Of a stretch of 64,000 bases of DNA, positions 42,894 through 53,640 are shown one piece after another. This DNA comes from Agrypnia vestita (taxonomy: Eukaryota > Arthropoda > Insecta > Trichoptera > Phryganeidae): positions 1-64,000 of the forward strand of contig JADDOH010001523.1 in NCBI GenBank assembly GCA_016648135.1, in the 5' to 3' direction. Every line of letters starts with the position of its first letter. Positions within the stretch are counted from its first letter, which is position 1. Both the position numbers and the translations under genes were made by a program. A model generated the notes under the pieces. It had not been told where the DNA came from. It saw only the letters and a list, made by a program, of their open reading frames with translations, and did not search any database.

Positions 42894-44771
42894 ATTTTAT
42901 CTGATTTCATTTGGAGGCCGGTGATTAAATAAAATAAATAAAGTATAAAAGCAAACACTATATCTTGTAAAACAGAGAAATTTCTACTCAATGCTATATA
43001 AAGACACTACTTGTGTCCGTTTTTTAATACCTTATTTAGTGTTAAGTGTCGAACGATTGATCGAGTATTTTGTTGATAAATAAAACTCCAGTAGGTACTG
43101 TTAAAAATAAATGATTCAATGCCGCCAAAAAAGCCTCCCATGGCTGCAGAAAAACAAGTAAAAAAATTGAGAGCGAATAAGCTTTAAAATGTTAAGATGT
43201 TCCTTTTCATTTAATTCTTAAAACACTTTCGTTGTGCTCAAGCACTTTTGTTATTTCCTCAATTAAAGCTGTTTTTATTACACTGCAAAAGAAGAATCTT
43301 CAGGTTGATCTGTCATTGGCTGGTCTTCTCTCCGCATTACCGGTACAGGTCGATTTTTTAGTCATGACACTCGAGAATACATTGAATACCGATACACGTC
43401 CATGGGAGAAAGAGACAAAGTTAAATGGCCGCTTCACGTTAGAAAGGTGACCAGACAAAGCCGCGAAATATAAATAAAAATTACGTTAGGTTAGGTTCTA
43501 GATTGTTTTTTTTTTCTTTGTACTGGCTATAGAAATTTTTCTGATACTGCGAAGTTTCTGAAGTAATTATAATACAATAAGATTGATGGACTCCCCACAA
43601 AAAAATAAATAATCAAAATATATATATATATATTGTAAGTATTGTAAGTAAGAATATTGATGTGACACGTATTCCGTGTTCACATCTCTATTTTTTTTAA
43701 AAAAAAATATATATAAAGAAACCCGTGTTTCCCTACCCGCCAAATTTTCTCCACAACCAGCCACAACCACCCACCGGTGGTAATGGTGGTGGATAGCCCT
43801 TGGTGTCACATCGAAAATATGCGAGTTTGGTGGGGGTGGCTGTGCTTGGGTGACGAAAATGTGCTTTCTAGCACATTGTTTTGTTATGGGAAGGCCGCAA
43901 ATGCTTCAGACTGTTTCAAAATAGGCGCGCCGACTGTGTCGGTGAGTCTAGAAGGTTCCGGAAAAACCTGCTCTAGAAAATTCTCGAAAGTTCTATAAGG
44001 TTCAAAAGTGAGTGGCGGAACGTGTCGGCGTGTTTAGAAGATTCCTGTACATTCATTAAATTTCTTGAAAGTTCTGGAAGGAGAATGCTCTCGAAGGTAC
44101 AGCACAGCTAGTTATTTTATAATATTGATTCGCGCGGCAGTGTCGACGAGGCTTTATCATAGCGGAATTGTGGTAATTGTATCGCGCGGCTTTTCTGTCA
44201 ATTCAGAAATGTCAATTTCTGTCAATTCTGTTTTATTTTGAAATCACACTCAATTATATCGATGTAACGAGTAAAAAACCGACCTGTATTGCAATCACTG
44301 CAGTCCGGAGTGCATTCGACGAGTGAAAACGACAACCTGAAATGCATCCGATCTCTCGCGACTGCAAAAATGATGGAAACTGCAGGCGGCGTCACTTTCA
44401 CAAACGTTGCAGCGCTCGTTATGTATATATGTATATCGTATATATCGTTATGTACTCGGTCGCGGGTGGTGCCGCGGAGATCGGCCGCTGAATCAGTACT
44501 GGGGATAATTGTTGAGCCGCGTCGATCGCAGAGGATTCCCTTTCTCGCTATTAAATGTAATTTTTCTTACCGGAGGTCGTCCATCCCATATTATTTATTA
44601 TACAGGTTGTAGCGGAACTAGTGCACGATACTTAAAAGTTAGATTTCTACCCAAATTAAAAGAGTCGAAAATATTTATTTTATTTTTAACTAGCTTACTT
44701 TTTTAAGTAACTTTTAGTCATATTTTATCAATTTGAGTATTAACTTTAACATATAGAAATGTTGTCGCGGA
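42894..44771. other. Unassigned, SINE A tail and CpG-richer blocks
   Basis: 43649-43710 is the 3' tail of SINE family A. 43730-44100 and 44140-44540 are CpG-richer with several short open frames, none with a motif I recognise. A dinucleotide TA run is at 43619-43634. Confidence 0.35.
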
Positions 44772-45196
44772 CTTTTTTTTACTTCCTTTCTTTTAACTCG
44801 TGGCGTCGGCTTGTCTGACGAAAAAAATTTGGATCGATTTTTAACCCTGTTCCCGTGATCCAATCGAGCTGAAACTTTGCAAGTAGACTTGTGGCGACAA
44901 TCAAGAAGATTTATCGAATTTTCGTTGATTTTTATTAATAATTATAGTATAATTTTGAATATTTAGAAATTTTTATGATTTTTTCTTACAATTTACTCGG
45001 TTGTATGAAAATATTTCGACGCATCTGGTAGACACGGAACCTGATTAATTATAAATTTAGATTTTTGGAAATTTTTATTACTCCCTTTCGTTGCGTCCAA
45101 GTCGAAGCCCAACGCGTAGGTTAAGCGCTAAACCAGTTTCCACTAGTAAATGAGAAAGAGAGTATAATAAAAACATGGGTTTTATGGGTTAGTTTT
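44772..45196 (+). repeat. ACTCCC repeat, near complete
   Basis: ACTTCCTTTC to GTTTTATGGGTTAG with all five modules, including ACGCATCTGGTAGACACG (hairpin decayed). Confidence 0.8.
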
Positions 45197-45339
45197 TTAA
45201 TATAACTTTTTAAATTCTACAACTTCTCTATAGAAAGTATTCAAATATCTCTTACCGTTAAGGCAGCGTTCGTAATAAACGCATCGCTCGACCATTTTTT
45301 GTCGACTTTAGTTGTAAAATAGGTCGTCACGAAAAGTCC

Positions 45340-45496
45340 TTTTAAAATAACGGGATGACATATAGCCTGTGTCCACCCTGTAAGTCCATTCTAAATATTG
45401 GTGAAAGAATTTTTGAAATCGGATTAGTAGTTTCGGAGATTACCTCCTACATCCAAACATACAAACTTTACGTCTTTGTATGTATATTAGTATAGA
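45340..45496 (+). repeat. LINE-tail-like repeat family E
   Basis: As at 11240 and 22385; ends TATATTAGTATAGATGAG, a usual end of such repeats. Confidence 0.55.
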
Positions 45497-45639
45497 TGAG
45501 GCGCTTATAAAATACGGAGTACCTACAAAATACTTAAATAACTATACAGTATTATTCAAATCTCAGCCCACTATCCCAATTAAAAGTGTCTTCAGTCTGC
45601 TCTAGCGACATGCATATACAGAATGTCTTATATTTAGTA

Positions 45640-46055
45640 GCAAAAACATACATGTGGATTCCTGCTTTGATAATGAGCCGAAAATGTCGAAGCAATCATG
45701 ATCCAATATCAATAGTTATGGAGGTATGCAATATCAAAGTCTGACAGTGACCCTAAGCCTGCAACTAAGAATACGTATGATTCAATGTTATATTTTCGCC
45801 ATTCTCTTATACAGGGTTATTTGGAAAACATTAATAACCTCGCAGACCCATATTCCTGCCATAATTATGAGTCGAAAATGTTCAAGCAAACATGACTTAA
45901 TATCAATAGTTATGCAGATATGTGACATCAAATTTTGCATTTATTTTCAAAATTTCTGACTTATTTTTTGCAAAAAGTTGAACTATCATTACAGTAACTT
46001 ATATCGATTATGAAAATTCATTCGCTTTAATACAAGTCGAATAAAATGAAAAATT
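45640..46055. repeat. Two foldback half-arms
   Basis: 45640-45745 belongs to the divergent subfamily; 45814-46055 starts with TA and CAGGGTTATTTGGAAAACAT and is one arm of the main family. Both are in the same direction, so they are separate truncated copies. Confidence 0.65.
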
Positions 46056-46119
46056 CTTGCAAAAATTGAAAATAGAGTTATTTTACTATTAATATTTGGC
46101 TTCTTAATTTTTATATACG

Positions 46120-46235
46120 AATGCGTCGCATCTATTTTCAAAACTTTACGCTTGTGCTATGAAAATAAGTCCAACTTGGTTGGTTTTGACTTCCAAGTGA
46201 GTGCTTTACCCTTAAGCCAGCAAGCGCGTTAAATT
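46120..46235 (-). mobile_element. SINE family A, head part
   Basis: Minus strand: GCTGGCTTAAGGGTAAAGCA region then TATTTTCATAGCACAAGCG, related to 5838-6022. Diverged. Confidence 0.5.
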
Positions 46236-46239
46236 TGTA

Positions 46240-46915
46240 CGCGTGAAGTTGCTGTAAACGGTGTAAAGTATCTTACCCAGCGACAGTAAAATGCGGATTT
46301 ATTATCATTGGATTCCAAAATTTAATGTTTAAAGCAATATTTATTTTACACAATTAACACACACTTTTACACATGAATGTCTTAATTATGTTATTAAGTG
46401 TATACCTTAACGGAGTAAACCATTTGAATCAGTGTTGTGGAGTCGTTTTTAAATCTTCCTACCGCTTACTCCCGCTTTATCTTTCGGTTCAGCCAGGTTT
46501 TAATTGACAACATAAAAAAATAATCGGTTCAATGATTCGAGATTGGTTATTTCCTCGTCCGTCTCGTTAAGTTTTCTCGATTTGCAGACTTAACGGGCTA
46601 CAACGATAAATGTGTTCGTAATTACGTCAGCATTTCCAAGTGCCACCTATAATGGCTCATAAATATTAATGCCGTCAGTTTCCGCCAATGCAACGGGTCT
46701 GTTTAAAGAGAATCTGCACGCATTGCCGACTATTCTGATGACTATTCTGATGATATTTCTGAACGCTGCCTAATTGTTCATCATCACTGATAATCCCGAG
46801 GCAACGAGGATAACAGGAATAATAAGGACTTAAGTAAATCAATTCAAATTATTTAATAAATAACGTAGACATTAAAAACTTACGTCATCCACCATAAAAA
46901 GGCCCAATGATTATA
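46240..46915. other. Unassigned, possibly single-copy
   Basis: 46480-46830 has balanced composition, no repeat partner in the window and no long frame. Candidate conserved non-coding sequence, but this rests on composition only. Confidence 0.3.
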
Positions 46916-46949
46916 CAGGATTATTTGGAAATCATAAAAAAATAAGAAA

Positions 46950-47248
46950 AAAGTTACCCATAAAAACCAAGTTTTTACAATACTCCCTTTCTCATTTTCG
47001 GGTTTCGTGTCTACCATATGCATCGGAATCTCCATTCAACTAACTAAAAAACCATTACAAATTTGAAAAATCCAAATTATACCATAATTATTATTTTTTT
47101 AACGAAAATTTGGTAGATCTTGATCGTCGCCACGTAGAACTTGAAAAGTTTCAGCTTGATTGATTCACGGGAAAAGGGTCATAAATCGATCCAAAGTTTT
47201 TTCGTCAGACAAGCAGACGCCACGAGTTAAATGAAAGGAATTAAAAAC
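46950..47248 (-). repeat. ACTCCC repeat
   Basis: CCCATAAAAACCAAG at the left to GAAAGGAATTAAAAA at the right, lacking part of the centre. Confidence 0.75.
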
Positions 47249-47424
47249 CTTCGAATTCCAATTGGAATTTTTGCGGGGTTTTTATCATTTTATTTAACTT
47301 AGTGATTTTTTCGTAATCAGTATAAGTTACTGTAATGATAGTCTAACTTTTTACAAAAAATAAGTCAGAAATATTTTTAAAAAATGCTAAATTTGATGTC
47401 GCATATCTCCATAACTATTTATAA

Positions 47425-48404
47425 AAAAAGTGTCCTTACTTGGTAGAAAAAGAAGACATATAAATAAAAATACAAATTTATTAATATACAATACTTTGAT
47501 TCTCCCGCACATAGATTATTGTTTCAGTATATTATTTATAAGCAACGAAGGAATGCTAAAGAAACTACAAATAGTACAAAACAGAGCGATGCGCATAATA
47601 CTGATGTGTAATAGAAGAACTAAAATAACAAAAATGTTTAATGCCCTAGGACTGGAAACTGTAAATCAAAGAATAATATATAATGTAATGGTGCAAATAT
47701 TTAAATTAAACATGGATTAGTACCCAAATACTTTGATGTCAGGATGAAGCTGAATAAGGATTTTCATTCCTACAATACAAGAGGACGCGACAACATAAGA
47801 CTACCAAAGAAAAAGAAAAACACCTCACAAAATGTATGATGTATAAAGGTATAAAAATCTTCGATAGCCTGCCAAAGGAAATTCAAAACATGGAGAATAT
47901 AAGGAGGTTTAAACTGAAGTGCAAAAATTATATTATAAAAACTTTTAATTAGAAAAAATAAAAGAAAAATACCAAAAATATTAAATAAAATCCCATGTCG
48001 TGTCAAAATGGATATTAATAAAAAAGGGCAAAATACAGAATTAATGAATATGTTATTAAATAAAAGAGACTTATTTTGATTTTGGTAATATTTGTATTTT
48101 TTATTGTATTGTTGTATAGTATTGTTGATTTGTATTTGAGTTTATAAGACCTATTGTAATTAATTAATATGAATGTATTTCTGGTAAATACAATTTATTT
48201 ATATATATATATGGATGCACCTACAGACAAATATCAATGTGATGTTTTGTGGGTCTGAGATGTAAAAAAAAAAAATTAATAAATAAATAAAAAAAATAAA
48301 AAAAATGATTAGACGGAATGCAACATGTCCAAGTGAAATCATGTATTAGCCCACACAACATTATGTGTGGAACTAAATTATTAAGATAAATAAATAAATA
48401 ATTA
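47425..48404 (+). pseudogene. LINE family L1a 3' end
   Basis: Same protein segment as 1250-1755: RRHINKNTNL, PHIDYCFSILF, NEGMLKKLQIVQNRAMRI; a frameshift near 47715 and further decay follow. The 3' region contains ACCTACAGACAAATATC and GTGGGTCTGAGATG and ends in A/AAAT-rich sequence. Imperfect flanking duplication AACTATT/AATTATT in the foldback element. Confidence 0.82.
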
Positions 48405-48503
48405 TTGATATTAGGTCATGGTTGCTTGGACATTTTCGTCGTAGGAAAGATAGGAAAATAGTCCTTCGAGGTTACTAATGTTTTCCAAATAACCCCTGTA
48501 TAG

Positions 48504-49164
48504 ATGCGTTGATCTGGAATTTTTTTCTCTTTTAACTACGTTTTGATTACGGGGAACGATTAAAAACAGCAGGGGCGGATTTAAATTACGATAAAGGGCG
48601 GCATTTTACCTAGTGACGTCACTGGTAATTAGAGTTTTCCTGTTGACTTGATTGGACGAGGTGGACGGAGCTCGCGTAATTGTCCGATTGAGGGATTAAA
48701 ACGTAATTTTTCTCCGCGTTTTGATTGCAATATCGCTAACAAAGAACGCATCAATCAAAAGGAAACCTCTGTGAGAACGCATCTTGTAATTGGCGCTTGT
48801 GCAGATCGCGCTAAAGATTAATGCCAGAAAGCAAATTTAGATAAATCACTTCGAATGATGTGCAGAAAAAGTGAGAAAAATATAGTCGCCACCGAGACTC
48901 GAATCCGAAAATTTTCAACTTTACCGGTAATCGCAAAGTATCACAGGCGAGGTTAATCCAGATATTTATTTTATTTTATTTATTTCTTAAATTAGTTAAT
49001 TTTACGCCCTGTATATTAACTAGTATTTTGCACTTTACATTCTAAAATCTATTACTAATATACTATTCAAAATAACCTACATATTTAAATTTACATCTAA
49101 TTATGTATGGTACAATCTATAATATAATAAATAATACATCTTATGCTCTACAATTCTGTACTAT
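48504..49164. other. Unassigned, possibly single-copy
   Basis: 48520-48960 is of balanced composition with no repeat partner or long frame; 48960-49160 is AT-rich. Confidence 0.3.
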
Positions 49165-49592
49165 TTTTACTCCCTTTATATTAACTCGTGGCGTCTGCTT
49201 GTTTTCTTGTCTGTCGAAAAAACTTTGGATCTATTTTAAACCCCTTTCCCGTGATCCAATCGAGCTGAAACTTTGCAAGCAGACTCGTGGCGACGATCAA
49301 AAAGATCTATCAAATTTTCGTTAAAAAAAATTAATACATTTTTGGATTTTTAAAATATTGAATGGTTTTTTCATACAACTTATTAAGTTGTATGAAAATA
49401 TTTCAACGCGTCTGGTAGACGCGAAACCTGATTATAGTATAATTTTGGATTTTTGGAAATTTTTTATTACTCCCTTTCGTAGTGTCGCCCGACCGAAGCC
49501 CAACGCGTAGGTTAAGCGAAAAAAAAATGTTTCAACTAGTAAATGAGAAAGGGAGTATAATAAAAACTTGGTTTTTGTGGGTCACTTTTTTT
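49165..49592 (+). repeat. ACTCCC repeat, reference copy
   Basis: Non-coding modular repeat of about 430 bp. In order: ACTCCCTTT-AACTCGTGGCGTCTGCTTG; GATCCAATCGAGCTGAAACT; GCAAGCAGACTCGTGGCGAC (inverted relative to the first module); palindrome TTTTCATACAACTTAT and complement (49365-49398); hairpin GCGTC-TGGTA-GACGC; TATTACTCCCTTTCGTAG; CCGAAGCCCAACGCGTAGG; AAATGAGAAAGGGAGTATAA; AAAAACTTGGTTTTT hairpin end. ACTCCCTTTC occurs three times, once inverted. About eleven copies in the window. No family assigned. Confidence 0.85.
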
Positions 49593-49599
49593 ACAATAA

Positions 49600-50060
49600 T
49601 TATATAAATAATTATAATTTAAAATTTATTCATCTTATTTATATTCTTCATGTTTTCTAGCATCTCATCATATATTTTTACACTTCTGTACATTAGACAA
49701 TTCTGTGCATATACTTTTTTCTTATTATTATTGTAATCTTATTCTATTCCTATTTCTAGTGTTATATGTATATCACTACTTACAATAATTTTGTTCATTA
49801 AATATTATGGCATTTTGATATTGAAAATTTTATGTACAAATATGAGAACGTTATAACTAAGTATTTTTATTTCCATCCAATTGAGTGTTTTTCTCATTTC
49901 TTCAGTTCTGGTGTATTTACTTTTTTTAAATGTGATTTTCATTGCTCTGTTTTGCATCACTTGTAGTTTCTTGATGTTTCCTTCATTGGCCAAATATAAG
50001 ACAGTAGCACGATAGTTTATGTGAGGAGTTATTATAGTTTGTATATTTACTCTGCACCAT
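49600..50060 (-). pseudogene. Diverged LINE L1a-related reverse transcriptase end
   Basis: Minus strand: TIITPHINYRATVLYLANEG, NIKKLQVMQNRAMKITF, then YNVLIFVHKIFNIKMP and, after stops, KKVYAQNCLMYRSVKIYDEM. Same order as L1a (1250-1755) but clearly divergent. Confidence 0.78.
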
Positions 50061-50457
50061 TTTTATTCATTTTTTTCTTAATCTATACGAGGGGACTAGA
50101 AGCACAAGCGCCACAATCCAATATACGAAATTTTGATAAACGTTTTTATAACTGATTTTAAAGTTAGAGCGGACATTTTAAAATTAATTCGCTTTTGATA
50201 AAGTTTCTAAAACACAAACGTGCCTTCAAAATTAGTTACCAATCGTGAATCCTCTTTACTAGATAATCATATCACCGCCCTGAATTCTTATCATATGCAA
50301 AGTGGCGCTTTTCATTCTAATCTCATTGCCTGTCTCTCTCTCACAGAGCTCTCTCGTGAAACAGGCATAGTAAAATCAAACCTTATCAAATGTATATAAG
50401 TAAAGCAATGAAATAAAATAAATAAATAAATCTCCTCGTACACAAGAGAAAATACAC

Positions 50458-50675
50458 GAGTCGAGTGTTGAAGGCAACATTACCAGAGGGCGTTCTCGAA
50501 ATACATTGCATGGCCAGATAATATTTTAGAATTGCCCTGTCAAAAGCTTCATCAACTGAAGAGTGTGTATGAAAAGATGTATAAAGTGGACGAGACAAAA
50601 GTCTATATCTCTGAGTATCCCTGCGGGGAAACGGCGTGATATTGAGTTAGTTCGTTAGTTAGATTAATCCAGAAA
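50458..50675 (+). pseudogene. RTE-like LINE 3' end (family L4), decayed
   Basis: GTTGAAGGCAACATTACCAG, AGGGCG, then ATCCCTGCGGGGAAACGGCG and the TTAG-type tail (50645-50672). Confidence 0.7.
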
Positions 50676-50809
50676 GTAAAGAAAATTTTGAGCTTTAAAA
50701 AATTAACGAAAAAACTTATTCTATTGTATTTTGCTATTACTTTATGGTTATTCATTATGAATATAGTTAAACGAATCAACTTTGTTTATCACCACTTAAT
50801 TTTTGGTAA

Positions 50810-50849
50810 AACCAACCGGTTTCGGAAACAACGTTCCTTCGTCAGGGTA
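50810..50849 (-). ncRNA. Hammerhead-like ribozyme motif
   Basis: Minus strand: ACC, CTGACGA, extra A, stem II GGAAC/GTTTCC with one bulge, GAAA, self-complementary CCGG, TT, GGT. Stem I three pairs. Confidence 0.7.
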
Positions 50850-50877
50850 TACTTAATACTATTTAAACTTTACAAAA

Positions 50878-51163
50878 TTATGAACAATCATACCTCAGTG
50901 TCAAGTGTCCGAATTTGGGTAAATAAACGAAAGAAACAGGTGATAGGGTGAAAGGGAACATATTCAAGATAGGACTGTAAGTTAGATATTTTTGGTTGTT
51001 AATCATTAATTCATTATTATTTATGGTTTTCTTAATTTCTAGGGCTTCTAAATTATTTAGACGTCTACTTTTATTATCAATATGAAGAAAATTGAATCCT
51101 GTATTTTTATCAAAACTATGGTCTCAAATCTCAATAATATGATTGGCAAATTCGGAAAAACTT
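50878..51163 (-). pseudogene. GIY-YIG endonuclease C-terminus, Penelope type
   Basis: Minus-strand frame with one internal TGA: FSEFANHIIE, then DHSFDKNTGFNFLHIDNKSR, RLNNLEALEIKKTINNNEL, INNQKYLTYSPILNMF and a stop at 50878. H-x-x-FD, LH-x-x-x-K-x-x-RLN-x-LE-x-LEI and SPIL are what the second half of Penelope endonucleases contains. The catalytic N-terminal half is lost. Confidence 0.75.
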
Positions 51164-51170
51164 TTCCGTA

Positions 51171-51210
51171 TTCCCTGACGAAGGAACGTTGTTTCCGAAA
51201 CCGGTTGGTT
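51171..51210 (+). ncRNA. Hammerhead-like ribozyme motif, inverted partner
   Basis: CTGACGA (51175-51181), extra A, GGAAC/GTTTCC, GAAA, CCGG, TT, GGTT. Stem I has two pairs only. Confidence 0.65.
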
Positions 51211-51647
51211 TTACCAAAAATTGAGTGGTGATAAATTAATTTTAAAAAAACTTATTATTCGATAAATAATACATTTATGGTGCCTTAAGCTTTCTCTCTT
51301 TTTTTTTAATTAAACATTTATTTTAACATTTTTATAGTTGAAAATCTATTTACATATTTAAAAATTTCGTGTATAATTTTTTGTAATAGATTTATGTGTA
51401 TTTACATAATTTAAGTTCCTAAAATGAATATCTTTCATTTTTTATTCAATATTTCTGACTATCTTCTGTAAGACGTTGAATCATCGACGAGGAAAGGAAC
51501 AATGGGGGAATTGCGAAATCTCGAATATTAAATAATTTAATTGTTCAAAAAATATTTTTTCTTCTGAATGAAGGTTTGAACTTGTGTTGACATTAGTATT
51601 AAAATAAAACATAAATCATTTTGTTTTCACCACTTTATTAGATATAC

Positions 51648-51687
51648 AATCTACATGTTTCGAGAACAATGTTCTTTCTTCAGTACA
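51648..51687 (-). ncRNA. Hammerhead-like ribozyme motif
   Basis: Minus strand: CTGAAGA, extra A, stem II with GAACA/TGTTC, GAAA, self-complementary CATG, TA. Stem I does not pair well. Confidence 0.6.
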
Positions 51688-51691
51688 CAAA

Positions 51692-51734
51692 CAATCCTGA
51701 AGTAGAGAACATTGTTTTCGAAACATGTAGATTG
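51692..51734 (+). ncRNA. Hammerhead-like motif, one core change
   Basis: CAATC (stem I 5'), CTGAAGT (A9 changed to T), extra A, stem II GAGAAC/GTTTTC, GAAA, CATG, TA, GATTG. Stem I five of five pairs. Confidence 0.62.
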
Positions 51735-51993
51735 TATATGTATATAGCGGTGAAAACAAAGTGATTTGTGTTTTATTTTTAAAATAATTTATACCTAAAC
51801 TTAAAACAGATTTTTTAAAGAAAAATAACCATTTTATGCATATCTCCATAACTATTGATACGAGTGTTACACATACCCTGTTTGTTAAATATCTACTATA
51901 TTTTAGGTACATTATTCAAGTCTATTTCATAAATTTCGTCAAGAGTTTTCAATTTGTGTTGCATTAAATTATACGTTTTAAACAGATTATATT

Positions 51994-52188
51994 TTACGTA
52001 CTTATAATTTTGGTTAATCTTTTATTTTTGATTACATTTTCGGGTACGGGATTACACAAGGCGAAGTGTCGTCTTGTCCGAGATGAAATAAATGAAAGAT
52101 GATCCAGTTTTTCTAATATTTTCCATTGAGCGTTACCTTTGAAGTCGTATTGGGTTACTTCCACGACATCGCCCAGTACGTACATCAA
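51994..52188 (-). CDS. Unidentified 64-codon frame
   Basis: Minus-strand frame with GDVVEVTQYDFKGNAQWKI near residues 6-24, loosely like the small beta-barrel at the end of retrotransposon integrases (GD-x-V...W-x-x-G). No other part of such an element is visible nearby. Function not assigned; it may be a chance frame. Confidence 0.2.
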   Translation of the reverse strand: MMYVLGDVVEVTQYDFKGNAQWKILEKLDHLSFISSRTRRHFALCNPVPENVIKNKRLTKIIST

Positions 52189-52269
52189 AGAAAATTATCG
52201 ATTATGACACTTGATACATATTTCTGCTTCAATTCATTTGGTATTCTATTATAGTACTTGTTAACTTTT

Positions 52270-52440
52270 CACCAATATTTATCACTGTTAAATATTTGTT
52301 AAAAGTTAACAATACTATGGTTGTGGCTTATAGCGCTGTGAACATAGTAGTGTAGTGTTGGTCCTGACGAAGATACGGGTACTTCTCGAAGGCGGTAGAC
52401 CTAAAATCTGGTAGTGGTTTATACTAATTTAACTAACACT
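52270..52440 (+). repeat. Solo Penelope-like terminal repeat
   Basis: Paralogue of 23850-24050 with a degenerate hammerhead-like motif at 52360-52401: GGTC, CTGACGA, stem II GATACG/CTTCTC-region decayed, GAAG in place of GAAA, GCGG, TA, GACC. Confidence 0.6.
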
Positions 52441-52459
52441 CTTAATTTATTGATCTTCT

Positions 52460-52730
52460 TCTTTTTCTAATACTGGCTGAAGGCCACTAGGGCCTGTTTG
52501 TGCAGAGTTTTCCACATCTTGTAATGTGGACGCTCAGCTGTCTTTTCATATATTGGGGGTTTTCCAGGCATCTTTCTTTCCCCTGGTTTCCCATATAGAG
52601 TGAGATGTGGTAGTCTTTGGGCATGCGTCCTTTTTACATTTTCTCTCCAATACCATGTCTTTTGTCTTCCCCATCTAACAGAATCTTGGATATCATTCAG
52701 ATCGTGGTGTTTCTCATTCTGCCGAGTAGT
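52460..52730 (-). pseudogene. Probable LINE C-terminal fragment
   Basis: Long minus-strand frame without an internal stop from about 52670 to 52470: ENVKRTHAQRLPHLTLYGKP, GERKMPGKPP, RPHYKMWKTLHKQALVAF. The HV-x-R and G-x-P pattern resembles other LINE C-termini in this window, but the match is weak. Confidence 0.45.
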
Positions 52731-52819
52731 TTTGCCTGATATTTTTCTGAGGGTTTACGTCTCTGTGGTTCTAAGAAGCGATTTAGTGGTAACTGTGTTA
52801 GCTCTTTATGTGTTATATA

Positions 52820-52950
52820 AAATGGATATTTTATACGAACCGTATATTTTACTCTCATATCTCAAAGATTCGCTAAAGTCTTATTATTAGGCTAAATGGT
52901 GACGCTGGATAAGACTTTGTATACGGTTCGTATAAAATATCAGTCTTATT
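52820..52950. repeat. Inverted repeat with ATACGAACCGTAT
   Basis: GATATTTTATACGAACCGTAT at the left (52824 on) and its complement at 52920-52940 flank about 80 bases. Related blocks at 37300 and 55790. Confidence 0.5.
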
Positions 52951-52994
52951 TTACACATTAATATGCCCAACGACCGTCATAATAGTAATAATTC

Positions 52995-53425
52995 CGTCTA
53001 GTCTAGAGACTAGAAGGAATGTGTATTTGATTACACATTTTTATCGATATTTGCGCGGTATGATCGATAATCCTGAAATTATGCAGAGCATTGGTTTGTA
53101 TGTTCCTGATAATTACACTAGACATCGTCAGCATAGATTGTTTCACATTCCAATATACAGAACCAACCTGCCGATGGTTATGCCTGTTGGAAGAGCCACA
53201 GCTATGCTGAACAAAATCGCTTTGGGTATTGATATATTCCATGTGTCTGAGGGGGTTTTCCGAAGCGGGATTCTCCTACACCTTTGACCAGATTTTATGT
53301 TATTTTTAATTTATTAAATATTTTTATTTTGATATATACTTCCTAATATGTATGCCTTAAACATTTTGTTTGTAATGTACATATTATCAATAAATTAATT
53401 GAAAAAAATTGAATTGAAATAATAA
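52995..53425 (+). pseudogene. Jockey-like LINE 3' end (family L3b)
   Basis: Frame with SLETRRNVYLITHFYRYLRG, MIDNPEIMQSIGLYVPDN, FHIPIYRTNLPMVMPVGRA and DIFHVSEGVFR, the classical end of Jockey-type reverse transcriptases (I-D-x-P, L-x-VP, RTN, DIF-x-x-S-x-x-x-FR). 3' untranslated region to an A-rich end at 53395-53425. Minus-strand sister at 62140-62390. Confidence 0.85.
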
Positions 53426-53640
53426 CCTTTACTCTGTGTTAACTCTTGTTTCGATGCCATAGGTTTTGTAGATTCGAACTTTATTCTTTAGATGCATGTC
53501 TTTGTTTTTCCATATTATATTATTCAGACATCCCGATGCAACCGAACCTTTCTCTACCTCTTATTGTTACGTTATTATGTCTTGTATTTCGATCATATTC
53601 ATACATATTATCATGCACGCTTTGCGATTATTAAAGCTTT

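Larger units (their letters stand above)
46916..48498. repeat. Foldback element with two nested insertions
   Basis: Starts TA-CAGGATTATTTGGAAA (46914-46931) and ends CCAAATAACCCCTG (48498) plus TA. An ACTCCC repeat (46950-47248) replaces the left arm and a LINE (47425-48404) splits the right arm at ATAACTATT. Order of insertion: foldback first, then the other two. Confidence 0.75.
50709..51256 (-). mobile_element. Penelope-like remnant P5 with target duplication
   Basis: Inverted arms around 50781-50850 and 51170-51236 (ATCACCACTTAATTTTTGG and complement) with a hammerhead-like motif in each. Endonuclease C-terminus between them on the minus strand. Flanked by AAAAAACTTATT at 50709-50720 and 51245-51256, a 12-bp direct repeat consistent with a target duplication. 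Confidence 0.8.
51600..51785. mobile_element. Penelope-like inverted pair without coding part (P10)
   Basis: Two inverted arms (TAAATCATTTTGTTTTCACC and complement) meeting almost directly, each with a hammerhead-like motif: 51648-51687 (minus) and 51692-51734 (plus). No endonuclease sequence between them. Confidence 0.7.

Noticed and set aside
46730..46760. CTGATGA motifs in tandem
   Set aside because: No stem II hairpin and no GAAA; simple duplication of ACTATTCTGATGA.
49165..49592. ACTCCC repeat as a Helitron
   Set aside because: The end hairpin followed by GGGTTAG is suggestive, but there is no CTRR end, no TC start at the other side and no A/T host-site rule that holds across copies.
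51994..52188. Integrase C-terminal domain of an LTR retrotransposon
   Set aside because: Only a weak GD-x-V and W similarity; no other integrase, reverse transcriptase or LTR sequence adjacent. Kept only as an unidentified frame.
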